64,000 bases of DNA from Bacillus sp. OxB-1 (GTDB lineage Bacteria; Bacillota; Bacilli; Bacillales_A; Planococcaceae): NCBI RefSeq assembly GCF_000829195.1, contig NZ_AP013294.1, positions 2,243,001 to 2,307,000 of the forward strand, read 5' to 3'. Positions 53,998 to 63,750 of the stretch are shown here, piece by piece. Under the pieces are notes generated by a model that saw only the letters and a program-made list of their open reading frames with translations, did no database searches and was not told the DNA's origin. How positions within the stretch are numbered: the first letter of the stretch is position 1; every line of letters starts with the position of its first letter. The position numbers and the translations under genes were made by a program.

Positions 53998-54117
53998 TGT
54001 AAGGATATTGCGGGCCCTTACAGTTTGCTTCCGGGCCAGGAGAGTTCGGGTGCTTGCCCTTACAGTTTGTCGGTTTGCCATGAGAGTTTCCCCGGGCCCT
54101 TGCAGTTTTCCCACGCC
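53998..54117. repeat. 21-bp-phased degenerate repeat array, word T(A/G)CAGTTT / GAGAGTT
   Basis: Word starts at 54019 (TACAGTTTG), 54040 (GAGAGTT), 54061 (TACAGTTTG), 54082 (GAGAGTTT) and 54101 (TGCAGTTTT), with steps of 21, 21, 21 and 19. Each is preceded by a GGGCC or TTGCC-type linker. It sits between the YunC-like gene and the nucleoside-recognition transporter. No gene is supported in 53947-54182. Confidence 0.7.
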
Positions 54118-54182
54118 TTCCCCCAACTAACACCAATCCCCCAAATCGTACATAAACTAAAGCAAAGCAAGGAGGTTGGTCG

Positions 54183-55280
54183 ATGAAAAAAGAACAAGCG
54201 TCGCCGAGGAAGCCACAACCGTCCCGGGCGAAATGGCGGTTCATTGAAATAATCGGGTTGTTGCTCGTGGTGGCGTCATGCGTCATCTTACTCGCCGTGC
54301 CGGATTCGCTTTCCGGATTCTTCAATACAATCATCGGTGAAGTGAAGCCGATTGTCGTCGATGTTTTCCTCATAAGCGAAGTGGGGATCGCCATCATCAT
54401 CAGTGTCATTTTTGGCCGGTTGCTGGAGAGGCTCGGATTCACGGACGGGTTGATCCGCCTCTTCGTTCCCGTCATGAAACGGTTTCGCATCAACCCATCT
54501 GTCATCGTGCCGAGTGTCTATAATATTCTGGGCGATATCAATGCTGCTGGGAAGATCGCCGGCCCGATCCTCGTCAAGGCGAAGGCGACGAAGGCTGAGC
54601 AGAAAATCGCCATCGCAACGATGATCCAATCGCCGCAATCGTTCGCGACATTGGTATTGGGACTCATCGCTTTATCCGCATTCGGCATTCAAGCGTTTCC
54701 ACTCATCCTGCTCTCCATCTTCCTGCCGATCATCCTTGTCCCATTTCTGTTATCCAAAACGATTTACCGGGATACGAAAAAAGTGGACTTACAGCACCTT
54801 CCGCGGTTCACACCGAACACAAGATTTCTTCACACCATTTTCGCATCCGCGAAAGAGGGGGCGGAGCTGCTTTTCTTACTGATCATCCCCGCGGTGGCGG
54901 CTGTCTTTTTCTTCATCGGGGCATTCAAGTTTTTCGGCATCTGGGGCGCCATCGAATCGGGCATGACGGCAGCGCTGACTTTCCTGAACATCGAACCTAC
55001 GACGGGCATCGTCTCCATCCTGGCTGCACCGACACTCGCTGTCGCACAACTTGCCGATCTGACCGCCGCGATTGATCCGAAACTGATCGTCGGCTCATTC
55101 GTCCTTGCCAATTCCGGCTTGCCATTATCGGTCATCTTCGGCCAAGTGCCGGTTACCTGGTCTGAAATTTCCAGTCTAAATGAAAGGGAAGCATTGACGG
55201 CAGCGATTGTCGGAACGATCATCCGCCTGGCAACCGCCTGGATTTTAGCCACTTTCCTCACGCCGTTCCTGCTAGGATGA
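54183..55280 (+). CDS. Nucleoside-recognition (Gate) domain membrane protein, YjiH-like
   Basis: A 365-residue protein with about ten helices and two Gate-type repeats (LVPSVYNILGDINAAGKIAGPIL and VGSFVLANSGLPLSVIFGQ). It resembles YjiH/SpmA-type nucleoside-recognition proteins. ATG 54183 follows AAGGAGGTTGGTCG. It is 4 bases from the amidohydrolase gene, so transport or sensing of that enzyme's substrate is a reasonable inference. Confidence 0.8.
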   Translation: MKKEQASPRKPQPSRAKWRFIEIIGLLLVVASCVILLAVPDSLSGFFNTIIGEVKPIVVDVFLISEVGIAIIISVIFGRLLERLGFTDGLIRLFVPVMKRFRINPSVIVPSVYNILGDINAAGKIAGPILVKAKATKAEQKIAIATMIQSPQSFATLVLGLIALSAFGIQAFPLILLSIFLPIILVPFLLSKTIYRDTKKVDLQHLPRFTPNTRFLHTIFASAKEGAELLFLLIIPAVAAVFFFIGAFKFFGIWGAIESGMTAALTFLNIEPTTGIVSILAAPTLAVAQLADLTAAIDPKLIVGSFVLANSGLPLSVIFGQVPVTWSEISSLNEREALTAAIVGTIIRLATAWILATFLTPFLLG

Positions 55281-55284
55281 TGGG

Positions 55285-56508
55285 ATGAATCCAACCTATC
55301 TCGTCACAGCGAAAAAACTAGTGACCGTCAGTCCACTCGGAACTGTTCGGGACGGAGCGATGCGGGTCCGAAACGGGAAAATCACCGCAATCGGCTCAGC
55401 TGTCGAATTGGCTGAACAATATCCGAACGATCCTCTATTGGACTATCAAGATTCCGTCATCACGCCTTCCTTAGTCGATTGCCACACTCATTTGCTGGAA
55501 TTCGCTCCGACGATGTTGTTTCCGGTTACACCCGAAACCCATTTCCTCGCCGGCAGGGCGATCTTGTTCAATGCGTTGCAATCAGGCATTACCGCACTTG
55601 GCGAACAGGTTTGCGGTCACCCGCACTGTGACTTTGCCGTGGAGGACTATCGCCATGCCGTTGCCGACCTTCCCCTCGATATCACCTTTGCGACGACGAG
55701 CATTTCCATCGGGTTTCCGGAACTGGCCCATTATAGCGCCATCACACGATCGAAAGCGATTTTAAAATCCGACCTTGTCCATCCGCAATTAATTACAGAA
55801 ATTGCAATGGCAAGCGAGTTTCCGGGCGAAAATATCTTCATCAATGCCACTCCGGCTAACTTTACACGGGATAAGGTTCCCCGAGCGGGAGAGATTATCT
55901 ATTCTTTGGAAGAAATGCAGCGAATCACTTCCATTTATCACAAGCTCGGCAAGCGGATCGGCGCGCATGTAGCGGGGGAGGAAGGCATCCGAAGAGCGCT
56001 CGAATCGGGGATCGATGTCCTGCATCATGCGCATGGGATTACGGAGGACTTAGTGGAGGATGCGGTGAAAAGAAGAGTGGCTGTCGTGGCGACGCCGCTC
56101 GGGGGCACCCATTTGCCGCCCAATTCACCGCAGGAAATCGTTGGATTGGCCGAGAAGGGAATCCGTGTCTCCATTTCGACCGATGCGTATCTTCCTCCTT
56201 ATCCGGGTGTGCCGTGGCTTCCGTACACTGATCAATCACCGCGTGGGCCGGAAGAACTGATGCGGGTCGCACACCCGGCGATGGCACTCCTGCAATCGCG
56301 TCAATTGGACGAAAATGAAATACTCGCCATGCTCACCGCCCATCCGGCCGAAATACTAGGAAAGGGGGATCGGTTCGGGAAGCTGGAACCCGGAATGGAC
56401 GCCAATTTCCTAGTGGCGGACGGAGTACCTGGCTTGGACATTACGGATGCCAGTCAAATCCAGGCTGTGTTTTTCAAAGGAAGGAAAATGATCCAAAGGA
56501 CCCTGTAA
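55285..56508 (+). CDS. Amidohydrolase superfamily enzyme
   Basis: A 407-residue metal-dependent hydrolase. VDCHTHLLEF (metal HxH), GAHVAGEEGIRRALESG (metal His), DVLHHAHGI and ISTDAYLPPYPG (metal Asp) are in normal order; an N-terminal and C-terminal composite strand domain (residues 1-55 and 355-407) is present with the GMDANFLV phrase. It resembles imidazolonepropionase/aryldialkylphosphatase-like amidohydrolases; the substrate is unknown. ATG 55285 has GGATGATGGG before it. Confidence 0.85.
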   Translation: MNPTYLVTAKKLVTVSPLGTVRDGAMRVRNGKITAIGSAVELAEQYPNDPLLDYQDSVITPSLVDCHTHLLEFAPTMLFPVTPETHFLAGRAILFNALQSGITALGEQVCGHPHCDFAVEDYRHAVADLPLDITFATTSISIGFPELAHYSAITRSKAILKSDLVHPQLITEIAMASEFPGENIFINATPANFTRDKVPRAGEIIYSLEEMQRITSIYHKLGKRIGAHVAGEEGIRRALESGIDVLHHAHGITEDLVEDAVKRRVAVVATPLGGTHLPPNSPQEIVGLAEKGIRVSISTDAYLPPYPGVPWLPYTDQSPRGPEELMRVAHPAMALLQSRQLDENEILAMLTAHPAEILGKGDRFGKLEPGMDANFLVADGVPGLDITDASQIQAVFFKGRKMIQRTL

Positions 56509-56535
56509 CCGGCAGGCGAAAATCGCTGCCGGTTT
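56507..56535 (+). terminator. Terminator after the amidohydrolase gene
   Basis: AACCGGCAGGCG / CGCTGCCGGTT stem around AAAAT, then TTGCC. Confidence 0.65.
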
Positions 56536-56549
56536 GCCGGAAAACATAT

Positions 56550-56579
56550 TTGGACAGGCCAAACCGAATACGTTATGAT
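56550..56579 (+). promoter_or_regulatory. Promoter of the SMR pair with a TTTGG palindrome
   Basis: TTGGAC (56550-56555), 18-base spacer, TATGAT (56574-56579). TTTGG-ACAGG-CCAAA overlaps the -35 and may be an operator. No guanidine riboswitch is seen here, unlike ykkCD of B. subtilis. Confidence 0.5.
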
Positions 56580-56627
56580 GGAATCAGTTAGCAGGTGCTT
56601 CCAATTTTGAGAAGGTGGGATACGCAG

Positions 56628-56966
56628 TTGGCTTGGCTTTATGTATTATTTGCCGCGATTGTCGAGTTGTTTTGGGTGATCGGCCTCCGTTACTCCGATT
56701 CGGTTTTGGAGTGGAGCCTGACAATTATCGCCATCGTATTCAGTTTTTATTTCATCATCAAAGCTTGTGAGAAACTGCCGTCCGGCACGGTGTATGCGGT
56801 ATTCACCGGATCTGGGGCCGCTGCGATTTTCCTCATCGATGCCGTGTACTTCCAATCGGATTTTTCTTGGATCCAGGCGGCATGCGTCGGGCTGATTATC
56901 CTGGGAGTCGTCGGGTTGAAGATGGCGGATTCCGGGGGAGATGCGGCAACCGGGGGTGATGTGTGA
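56628..56966 (+). CDS. Small multidrug resistance (SMR) protein, first of a pair
   Basis: A 112-residue four-helix protein, WLYVLFAAIVELFWVIGLRYS with the essential Glu in helix 1, and GTVYAVFTGSGAAAIFLID in helix 3. It belongs to the paired-SMR (YkkC/EbrA-like) group. TTG 56628 has AAGGTGGG 8 bases upstream; frame positions before it lack a ribosome site. The stop overlaps the next ATG. Confidence 0.88.
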   Translation: MAWLYVLFAAIVELFWVIGLRYSDSVLEWSLTIIAIVFSFYFIIKACEKLPSGTVYAVFTGSGAAAIFLIDAVYFQSDFSWIQAACVGLIILGVVGLKMADSGGDAATGGDV

Positions 56967-57280
56967 TGGCTTGGCTCTATTTGGTCATTGCCAGTTTCGG
57001 AGAGATTTTCGGTGTCATGGCCATCAATCTGTACAATCAAAAGAAGTCGTTATTCCGGCTTTTTTGGATTGCAGCCGCATTCGGTTTCGGTTTCCTGTTC
57101 CTCTGGCTTGCCATGCGGGACATTCCGATGGGCACTGCCTATGCGGTATGGACCGGACTCGGAGCAGCGGGGACAGTGCTTATGGGGATTTTCGTCTTCA
57201 AGGAACCGGGGAATTGGAAGCGGCTCATGTTTTTATTGCTCATCATTTGTGGTGCGGTCGGGTTGAAAATATTCAGCTAA
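56966..57280 (+). CDS. SMR protein, second of the pair
   Basis: A 104-residue four-helix partner with the Glu of helix 1 (IASFGEIFGVMAINL) and GTAYAVWTGLGAAGTVLMG. Paired SMR proteins act as heterodimers in the membrane and export cations such as guanidinium or quaternary ammonium compounds. ATG 56966 overlaps the previous stop (TGATG). Confidence 0.88.
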   Translation: MAWLYLVIASFGEIFGVMAINLYNQKKSLFRLFWIAAAFGFGFLFLWLAMRDIPMGTAYAVWTGLGAAGTVLMGIFVFKEPGNWKRLMFLLLIICGAVGLKIFS

Positions 57281-57293
57281 TCACTGTATAAAA

Positions 57294-57314
57294 GGCCGTC
57301 CAATTAAGACGGCC
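57294..57314 (+). promoter_or_regulatory. Hairpin just before the psiE ribosome site
   Basis: GGCCGTC / GACGGCC with a 7-base loop, followed by GGGGGAG, the psiE ribosome site. There is no T-run. It could end the SMR transcript inefficiently or control psiE translation. Confidence 0.45.
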
Positions 57315-57326
57315 GGGGGAGTGCAC

Positions 57327-57773
57327 ATGAAATACAAAAAGTTTGCTGGCAACTTCTTGATCAATTTTCCGAAGATCCTTCAAGGGGTGCTCAATATTTC
57401 CCTTGTCCTATTGGCGATTGTCCTATCGATTCTATTAGGGAAGGAACTCTTCGTTTTCATCGAAATTTTGATGGAACAGGAGAGCAATGACTACAAACTT
57501 TTCTTGGCGCATATTCTGATTTTCTTCCTCTACTTCGAGTTCATCACGATGATCGTCAAGTATTTCAAGGAAGATTACCATTTCCCGTTACGGTATTTCA
57601 TCTATATCGGCATTACGGCGATGGTCCGCTTAATCATCGTGGATCATGGCCATCCGATGAACACGCTATTGTATTCGCTCGTGATTTTAGTATTGATCAT
57701 CGGCTACTTCATCATGAATATCACACCACGCGACCGTCCGGAGAGCAGGTGGTTCTTCAATCGGGATCCCTGA
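57327..57773 (+). CDS. psiE: PsiE family phosphate-starvation protein
   Basis: A 148-residue protein with four hydrophobic helices and LAHILIFFLYFEFITMIVKYF and YIGITAMVRLIIVDH typical of PsiE. E. coli psiE is induced by phosphate starvation; its function is unknown. ATG 57327 follows GGGGGAGTGCAC. It ends one base before the end of the convergent phosphodiesterase gene. Confidence 0.85.
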   Translation: MKYKKFAGNFLINFPKILQGVLNISLVLLAIVLSILLGKELFVFIEILMEQESNDYKLFLAHILIFFLYFEFITMIVKYFKEDYHFPLRYFIYIGITAMVRLIIVDHGHPMNTLLYSLVILVLIIGYFIMNITPRDRPESRWFFNRDP

Positions 57774-57774
57774 C

Positions 57775-58623
57775 TTATTTCGTAGCCAGAAAAGCGGGTT
57801 CGTCCATCGGCAGTTTCGAGAAGTCAGAAATGACGCCGTCCGCGCCGAATCGCTTCGCCTTGGCGAATAACTGGGTATCCTTTTTCGACCAGACGAGCAC
57901 TTTTCCGTCATGCTTATGGACTTGATCCACCACTCTTTTGTTCACATAGGATACATTGAAATTGATGTAACTTGCGAAAGAGGTCAATTCTTTAAGCGTT
58001 TTGGAGGATGGTAAAAAAGGTGAGGGATTCATGAGGACGGCCACTTCGACTTCGGGAAGAAGCGCATGCACTTTCCGCATGGAATCTACGTCAAACGATT
58101 GAATGATGATACCGCTTACATCCGGAAAGGCAGTCAATGCCTCCACAACTTTTTCCTCGATACCCGGATATTGATCGGGCTTTTTAATCTCGATCAACAA
58201 TCCAGCTTCCCCATAAAACTCTTCCAGCAACTCACCGAGCGTCAGAATCGTTTCACCCGTATAGACTGGGTCGAATGAACCACCGACATCCAATTCCTTC
58301 AGCTCAGCCAACGTCAGGTCTTTGACGAATCCTTTGCCATTCGTCGTGCGGTCGACCCGTTCGTCATGAATGATCACCGGTTTGCCGTCTTTGGATAGAT
58401 GAACGTCGAATTCCAGAAAATCCGCTCCCATTTCAATGCCTTTGCGGAAGGAAGCTTGAGTGTTCTCCGGTGCGAAACCGGAGGCGCCCCGATGCGCGAC
58501 ATTAATCAGGTTGGCAGGGATATCAGGCCGGGAGGATCGATTGGTGAAGCCTATCAATAGACATACTACGAGACTACAGATCATGATAGTCAGGATTATT
58601 CTTTGCTGTTGTATTTTGTTCAT
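57775..58623 (-). CDS. Membrane-anchored glycerophosphodiester phosphodiesterase
   Basis: A 282-residue GDPD enzyme: N-terminal membrane anchor or signal (about 8-29), then HRGASGFAPENTQASF (catalytic His and Arg), LEFDVHLSKDGKPVIIHDERVDRTTNG (metal Glu, Asp and second His) and LIEIKKP. It hydrolyses glycerophosphodiesters to glycerol-3-phosphate and alcohol outside the membrane. ATG 58623 has GGGGGGACACGGC before it; an earlier ATG at 58641 touches that site. The product would feed the ugp importer at 20-25 kb. Confidence 0.9.
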   Translation of the reverse strand: MNKIQQQRIILTIMICSLVVCLLIGFTNRSSRPDIPANLINVAHRGASGFAPENTQASFRKGIEMGADFLEFDVHLSKDGKPVIIHDERVDRTTNGKGFVKDLTLAELKELDVGGSFDPVYTGETILTLGELLEEFYGEAGLLIEIKKPDQYPGIEEKVVEALTAFPDVSGIIIQSFDVDSMRKVHALLPEVEVAVLMNPSPFLPSSKTLKELTSFASYINFNVSYVNKRVVDQVHKHDGKVLVWSKKDTQLFAKAKRFGADGVISDFSKLPMDEPAFLATK

Positions 58624-58957
58624 GCCGTGTCCCCCCCTCATAATCGATTTTCGGTGAAGTATCCGAAAATTTCTACATTTGTTGAATAACTTAAATATAA
58701 TAGATTCAAGTCTTTATTACCATAGATATAAAGTCCTAAAAGGCGAAAAACCTCTTTTTTTGTCGATTGTGAAGAGGCTACGCAATGCCGTGCATGTTTT
58801 TGATGAAGGTCGATTCGGATAGCTTTTCTTGTTCTATTATATGCTGCAATTTCATATTCTTGTAGTTGATTCTTCTATGATTAATAGGATTACTTTCTTG
58901 AATTTTAGGGAATATAAATCATATTGCAGTAAATTAAAATGATAAAGGGGAATTTGA

Positions 58958-59263
58958 ATGATCTATCAAACGAGTATAAAGATGACGGTTGAAAATGGAG
59001 AAGGGAAAACAGACTATTTCTTCGAAGCGGAAGAGCTGGAACTCACGCAGGATTCCAAATTGCAAATCCGGAAAGAGGCGGGCAGGGAATCGGTGTTTTT
59101 TGAAACGGTCAAGCTACTCTATGGAATCGATAAAGACACCGACAGGCGAACCTTGTACCATATGGAAACGACAACCGAAACGCCGATCGATAAGGATAAG
59201 ACATATTATGTCAGCCAACTGGATGAAATGAATCGGATGATCAAGTTTAAGGTATTGGAATAG
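58958..59263 (+). CDS. Unknown 101-residue acidic protein
   Basis: MIYQTSIKMTVENGEG onward, with alternating polar and hydrophobic residues that suggest a small beta-rich fold. No membrane segment and no family recognised. ATG 58958 has AAAGGGGAATTTGA. The 334-bp gap before it (58624-58957) shows no gene; it is AT-rich. Confidence 0.55.
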   Translation: MIYQTSIKMTVENGEGKTDYFFEAEELELTQDSKLQIRKEAGRESVFFETVKLLYGIDKDTDRRTLYHMETTTETPIDKDKTYYVSQLDEMNRMIKFKVLE

Positions 59264-59287
59264 GAAATGTTCTAACTTAAAACACAA

Positions 59288-59317
59288 AAACTCACCCGAA
59301 GGAGGTGAGTTTTTCCC
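59288..59317. terminator. Bidirectional terminator
   Basis: AAAACTCACC / GGTGAGTTTTT stem around CGAAGGA, between convergent genes. Confidence 0.8.
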
Positions 59318-59331
59318 CAAGCAAACCGCGG

Positions 59332-59871
59332 TCAATCTTCCAAATCCCCAAAGCGGTCGTCATACCCTCTTTGTAATTTGAAAATAGCGGCTTCGTTCCG
59401 ATGAGTTTTATGCGACATGAAAGCCAGCTCGCCTTTGATATGGGAAAGCTCGCTTTGCACATGACTGGCATGTTCTTTCAATCCGACAATATCCCCGCGC
59501 ATTTGGTGGAGATCCATCGACATGCTTTCGAGCTTGGCGTCCGTCTCTTCTTGCCGGTCGCGTAACGCGAGTGTGATCTCTTTTACTTCGTCTAAAGTGG
59601 TTAGTTTATTTGTATGTTCTGTCAATACATTTGTATGTTCATTCAATACTTTTGTATGTTCTGTCAATACATTTGTATGTTCATTCAATACTTTTGTATG
59701 TTCATTCAATACATTTGTATGTTCTGTCAATATTTGTGTGTGTACTTCCAATATTTTTGTGTGCTCATCCAATTGCCTTGTGTTAACATCCAATTGCCTT
59801 GTGTTAACATCCAACTGCGACTTGACGCCTTTTATTTCAACTAGGATTTGTTGTAGTAATTTTTCACTCAT
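59332..59871 (-). CDS. Coiled-coil protein with 21-bp heptad DNA repeats
   Basis: A 179-residue soluble protein. Residues 5-25 are helical, then VNTRQLD (twice), EHTKILE and EHTNVLN/EHTNVLT units follow one another for about 60 residues, each seven residues (21 bases) long and alternating near-identical DNA; the C-terminal part (about 90-179) is a normal coiled coil without DNA repeats. The heptad spacing fits a parallel coiled coil. The length may vary between strains by slippage. ATG 59871 follows AGGAAGACTCTG; ATG 59988 is less likely. No family is assigned. Confidence 0.75.
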   Translation of the reverse strand: MSEKLLQQILVEIKGVKSQLDVNTRQLDVNTRQLDEHTKILEVHTQILTEHTNVLNEHTKVLNEHTNVLTEHTKVLNEHTNVLTEHTNKLTTLDEVKEITLALRDRQEETDAKLESMSMDLHQMRGDIVGLKEHASHVQSELSHIKGELAFMSHKTHRNEAAIFKLQRGYDDRFGDLED

Positions 59872-59999
59872 CAGAGTCTTCCTTTCGCTTAGTATTCTAC
59901 TTATTGGATCAATACCTCGTCTGAGAAGATGGTGTTGGTGTAAGAACATCATACATAAAGGGATGGATGAAATGGTGGGTGACAGCAATGGAAAGAGAA

Positions 60000-60073
60000 C
60001 GTCCCAGGCAGGAATTGAACCTACGGCCTGCAGCTTAGGAGGCTGCCGCTCTATCCGACTGAGCTACTGGGAC
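60000..60073 (-). tRNA. tRNA-Arg (anticodon CCU)
   Basis: Reading leftwards from 60073: acceptor GTCCCAG / CTGGGAC, D-arm AGCTCAGTCGGATAGAGC, anticodon stem GCAGC / GCTGC with loop CTCCTAA (anticodon CCT in positions 34-36), variable loop and T-arm GGTTCAATTCC. The discriminator base is G and no CCA is encoded. Confidence 0.97.
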
Positions 60074-60196
60074 AAGGATCTTGCTCAATAATTATAAACC
60101 TTCCCGACTTGTTACGCAATCCGTGGATTTTCAGGTGCCGCTGTTTTGGATTTCTTCGCCTCCTATGGAATAATGGGGGGCAGGAGGTAGAAAGCT

Positions 60197-61404
60197 ATGA
60201 GAAAAATGATTTTTGGCGAACACGAACCGAATACGTTGCGCCAATTTGAAAATTGTTTGCAAATCGGGAATGTGGCGGGCGGTGTCTTGTGCGCAGATGG
60301 CCATTATGGCTACAGCCAACCCGTCGGAGGAGTGATTGTCTATGACAATCAGATTTCCCCGTCCGGTGTCGGCTATGATATCGCCTGCGGCAATAAAGCG
60401 GTGCGGACGAACTTGCAATATGAGGACATTAAAAACGATATCCCGCGGATCATGGACGCCATCGCTTCCCGGATTTCCTTCGGCATCGGCCGGAAGAATA
60501 AGGAGCGGATCGACCATGGCCTGTTTGACGACCCCGATTGGAATGTATTCCGGGAAATCGGTCAGCAAGAGCATGACAAGCTGAAGAAACTGGCGGTTGA
60601 TCAGCTTGGGACGGTCGGGGCCGGCAATCACTTCGTCGATCTGCTCGTCGAAGAGAGGACGGGTGATGTCTGGGTGGCGAACCATTTCGGCAGCCGCGGT
60701 TTCGGACATAAGACCGCGAGCGGCTTCCTCAACTTGGCGAACGGTATGGCGTTTTCCACCGGGCGCCGGGTGAAAGCATGGAGCAGGCTCCGACCTTGAT
60801 CGACCTCGACAGCGAATTGGGCGATTTGTATTACCGTGCGATGACGCTCGCCGGAAAATATGCGTACGCGGGACGCGACTATGTGATGGATGAAGTGTTG
60901 GCCATACTTGGTGCGGAATCCGAGTTCGAAGTGCATAATCATCATAATTTCGCCTGGAAAGAGATTCATAACGGCAAAGAGCGGATCGTCGTGCGGAAAG
61001 GGGCGACTCCTTCCGCGCCAGGCCAACTTGGGTTCATCGGCGGCAGCATGGGTGATATTTCGGTCATTGTCCGCGGGAAGGACAATGTGGAAAATGAAAA
61101 CGCCTTTTACAGCACTGTCCATGGGGCGGGCCGGATCATGAGCCGGACCCAAGCCGCCGGGAAGATGAATTGGAAGAAACGGACCCGGACTGGCGGCCAA
61201 ATCTCAACGGACATGATGGACAAAGCGGTGAAACGGTTCGGTGTCGAACTGCGGGGCGGCGGTACGGACGAAAGCCCATTCGTCTACCGGAAGTTGCAAT
61301 CCGTCTTGGATGCCCATGAAGAAACAATCGATGTTTTGCATGTATTGAAGCCAGTTGGCGTCTGTATGGCCGGAGCCAATGAGTTCGATCCGTACAAGGA
61401 TTGA
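60197..61404 (+). pseudogene. rtcB: RtcB family RNA ligase, single-base frameshift
   Basis: Two overlapping frames together make one RtcB protein of about 400 residues. Frame 1 (60197-60799): DGHYGYSQPVGGV, GVGYDIACGNKA (catalytic Cys), GTVGAGNHFVDL and NHFGSRGFGH, then loses sense after GMAFSTG. Frame 2 (from 60778 as ORF, real join near 60762): SMEQAPTLIDLDSELG, HNHHNFAWKE (metal His), RKGATPS, GSMGDISV, STVHGAGRIMSR and the family end NEFDPYKD. If one G is added in the GGG at 60761-60763, the join reads STGAPGESMEQ, matching the family. RtcB joins 2',3'-cyclic-phosphate and 5'-OH RNA ends. Start follows AGGAGGTAGAAAGCT. Confidence 0.85.
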
Positions 61405-61472
61405 TCCCAAAGTCGCTGTTGACTTTTTCCAATTCTTCGTTACACTGTAATTGTTCGAACAATTTCATAGTG

Positions 61473-61577
61473 TTGAACTAGGGGTGTCCGGTTAGTCCGG
61501 ACTGAGAGGGAGAAGCGTTTAAGTTTTCCTAACTCTTTGGACCTGATCTGGCTCGTACCAGCGTGGGGAAGTTTCGA
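61473..61577 (+). ncRNA. TPP riboswitch upstream of thiC
   Basis: ACTAGGGGTGTCC, CTGAGAGGGAG, TAACTCTTTGGACCTGATCTGG and GTACCAGCGTGGGGAAG are the conserved TPP-aptamer blocks in order. It controls thiC about 145 bases downstream. Confidence 0.95.
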
Positions 61578-61609
61578 TTCATTATAAAGCATACATGGCG
61601 TATGTTTTG

Positions 61610-61647
61610 GAGACCGGGTCCGATTCATTTTGGATCCGGTCTCTTTG
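61610..61647 (+). terminator. Candidate expression-platform terminator for the thiC riboswitch
   Basis: GAGACCGGGTCC / GGATCCGGTCTC stem around GATTCATTTT, then TTTGCG; the T-run is short. Confidence 0.55.
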
Positions 61648-61707
61648 CGTTCATGCACGCGTTTCCCTTATGGCAAGAGTCATTGGTGCACCCGAAAAAA
61701 ATGATGA

Positions 61708-63498
<1,791 letters not shown>

Positions 63499-63524
63499 AA
63501 TTCCAATAGAGGGGAGGGGGTTTC

Positions 63525-63695
63525 ATGATGGACGCGGACCGACTGATCCATGAAATTGCCGAGGGGGAACAACAGCTGTTTTTATTGAAACAGCAATTGA
63601 AAGACGTCCAGCAAAATTGCGTGCATCATTATATAGAAGAAAACGCCCATCGGGTTTGCACTAAATGTAAACGGATGGAAAGCTTACACTATTAA
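63525..63695 (+). CDS. Small protein with zinc-knuckle-like C-terminus
   Basis: A 56-residue protein, MMDADRLIHEIAEGEQQL (helix) then CVHHYIEENAHRVCTKCKRM, a C-x-H/H...CxxC arrangement that could bind zinc. A strong site (GAGGGGAGGGGGTTTC) precedes two ATGs, 63525 and 63528. No family is recognised. It follows thiC by 26 bases and may share its transcript. Confidence 0.6.
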   Translation: MMDADRLIHEIAEGEQQLFLLKQQLKDVQQNCVHHYIEENAHRVCTKCKRMESLHY

Positions 63696-63708
63696 ATATT
63701 TCTTCCGA

Positions 63709-63742
63709 ATCTGTCAGTCCTAAACGGCTGGCAGATTTTTTA
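63709..63742 (+). terminator. Terminator after the thiC unit
   Basis: AATCTGTCAGTCC / GGCTGGCAGATT stem around TAAAC, followed by TTTTTT. Confidence 0.8.
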
Positions 63743-63750
63743 TTTGAAAA

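Noticed and set aside
56509-56627. Guanidine-I riboswitch before the SMR pair
   Set aside because: Expected from ykkCD, but the conserved blocks are not present; only a terminator and promoter with a palindrome are seen.
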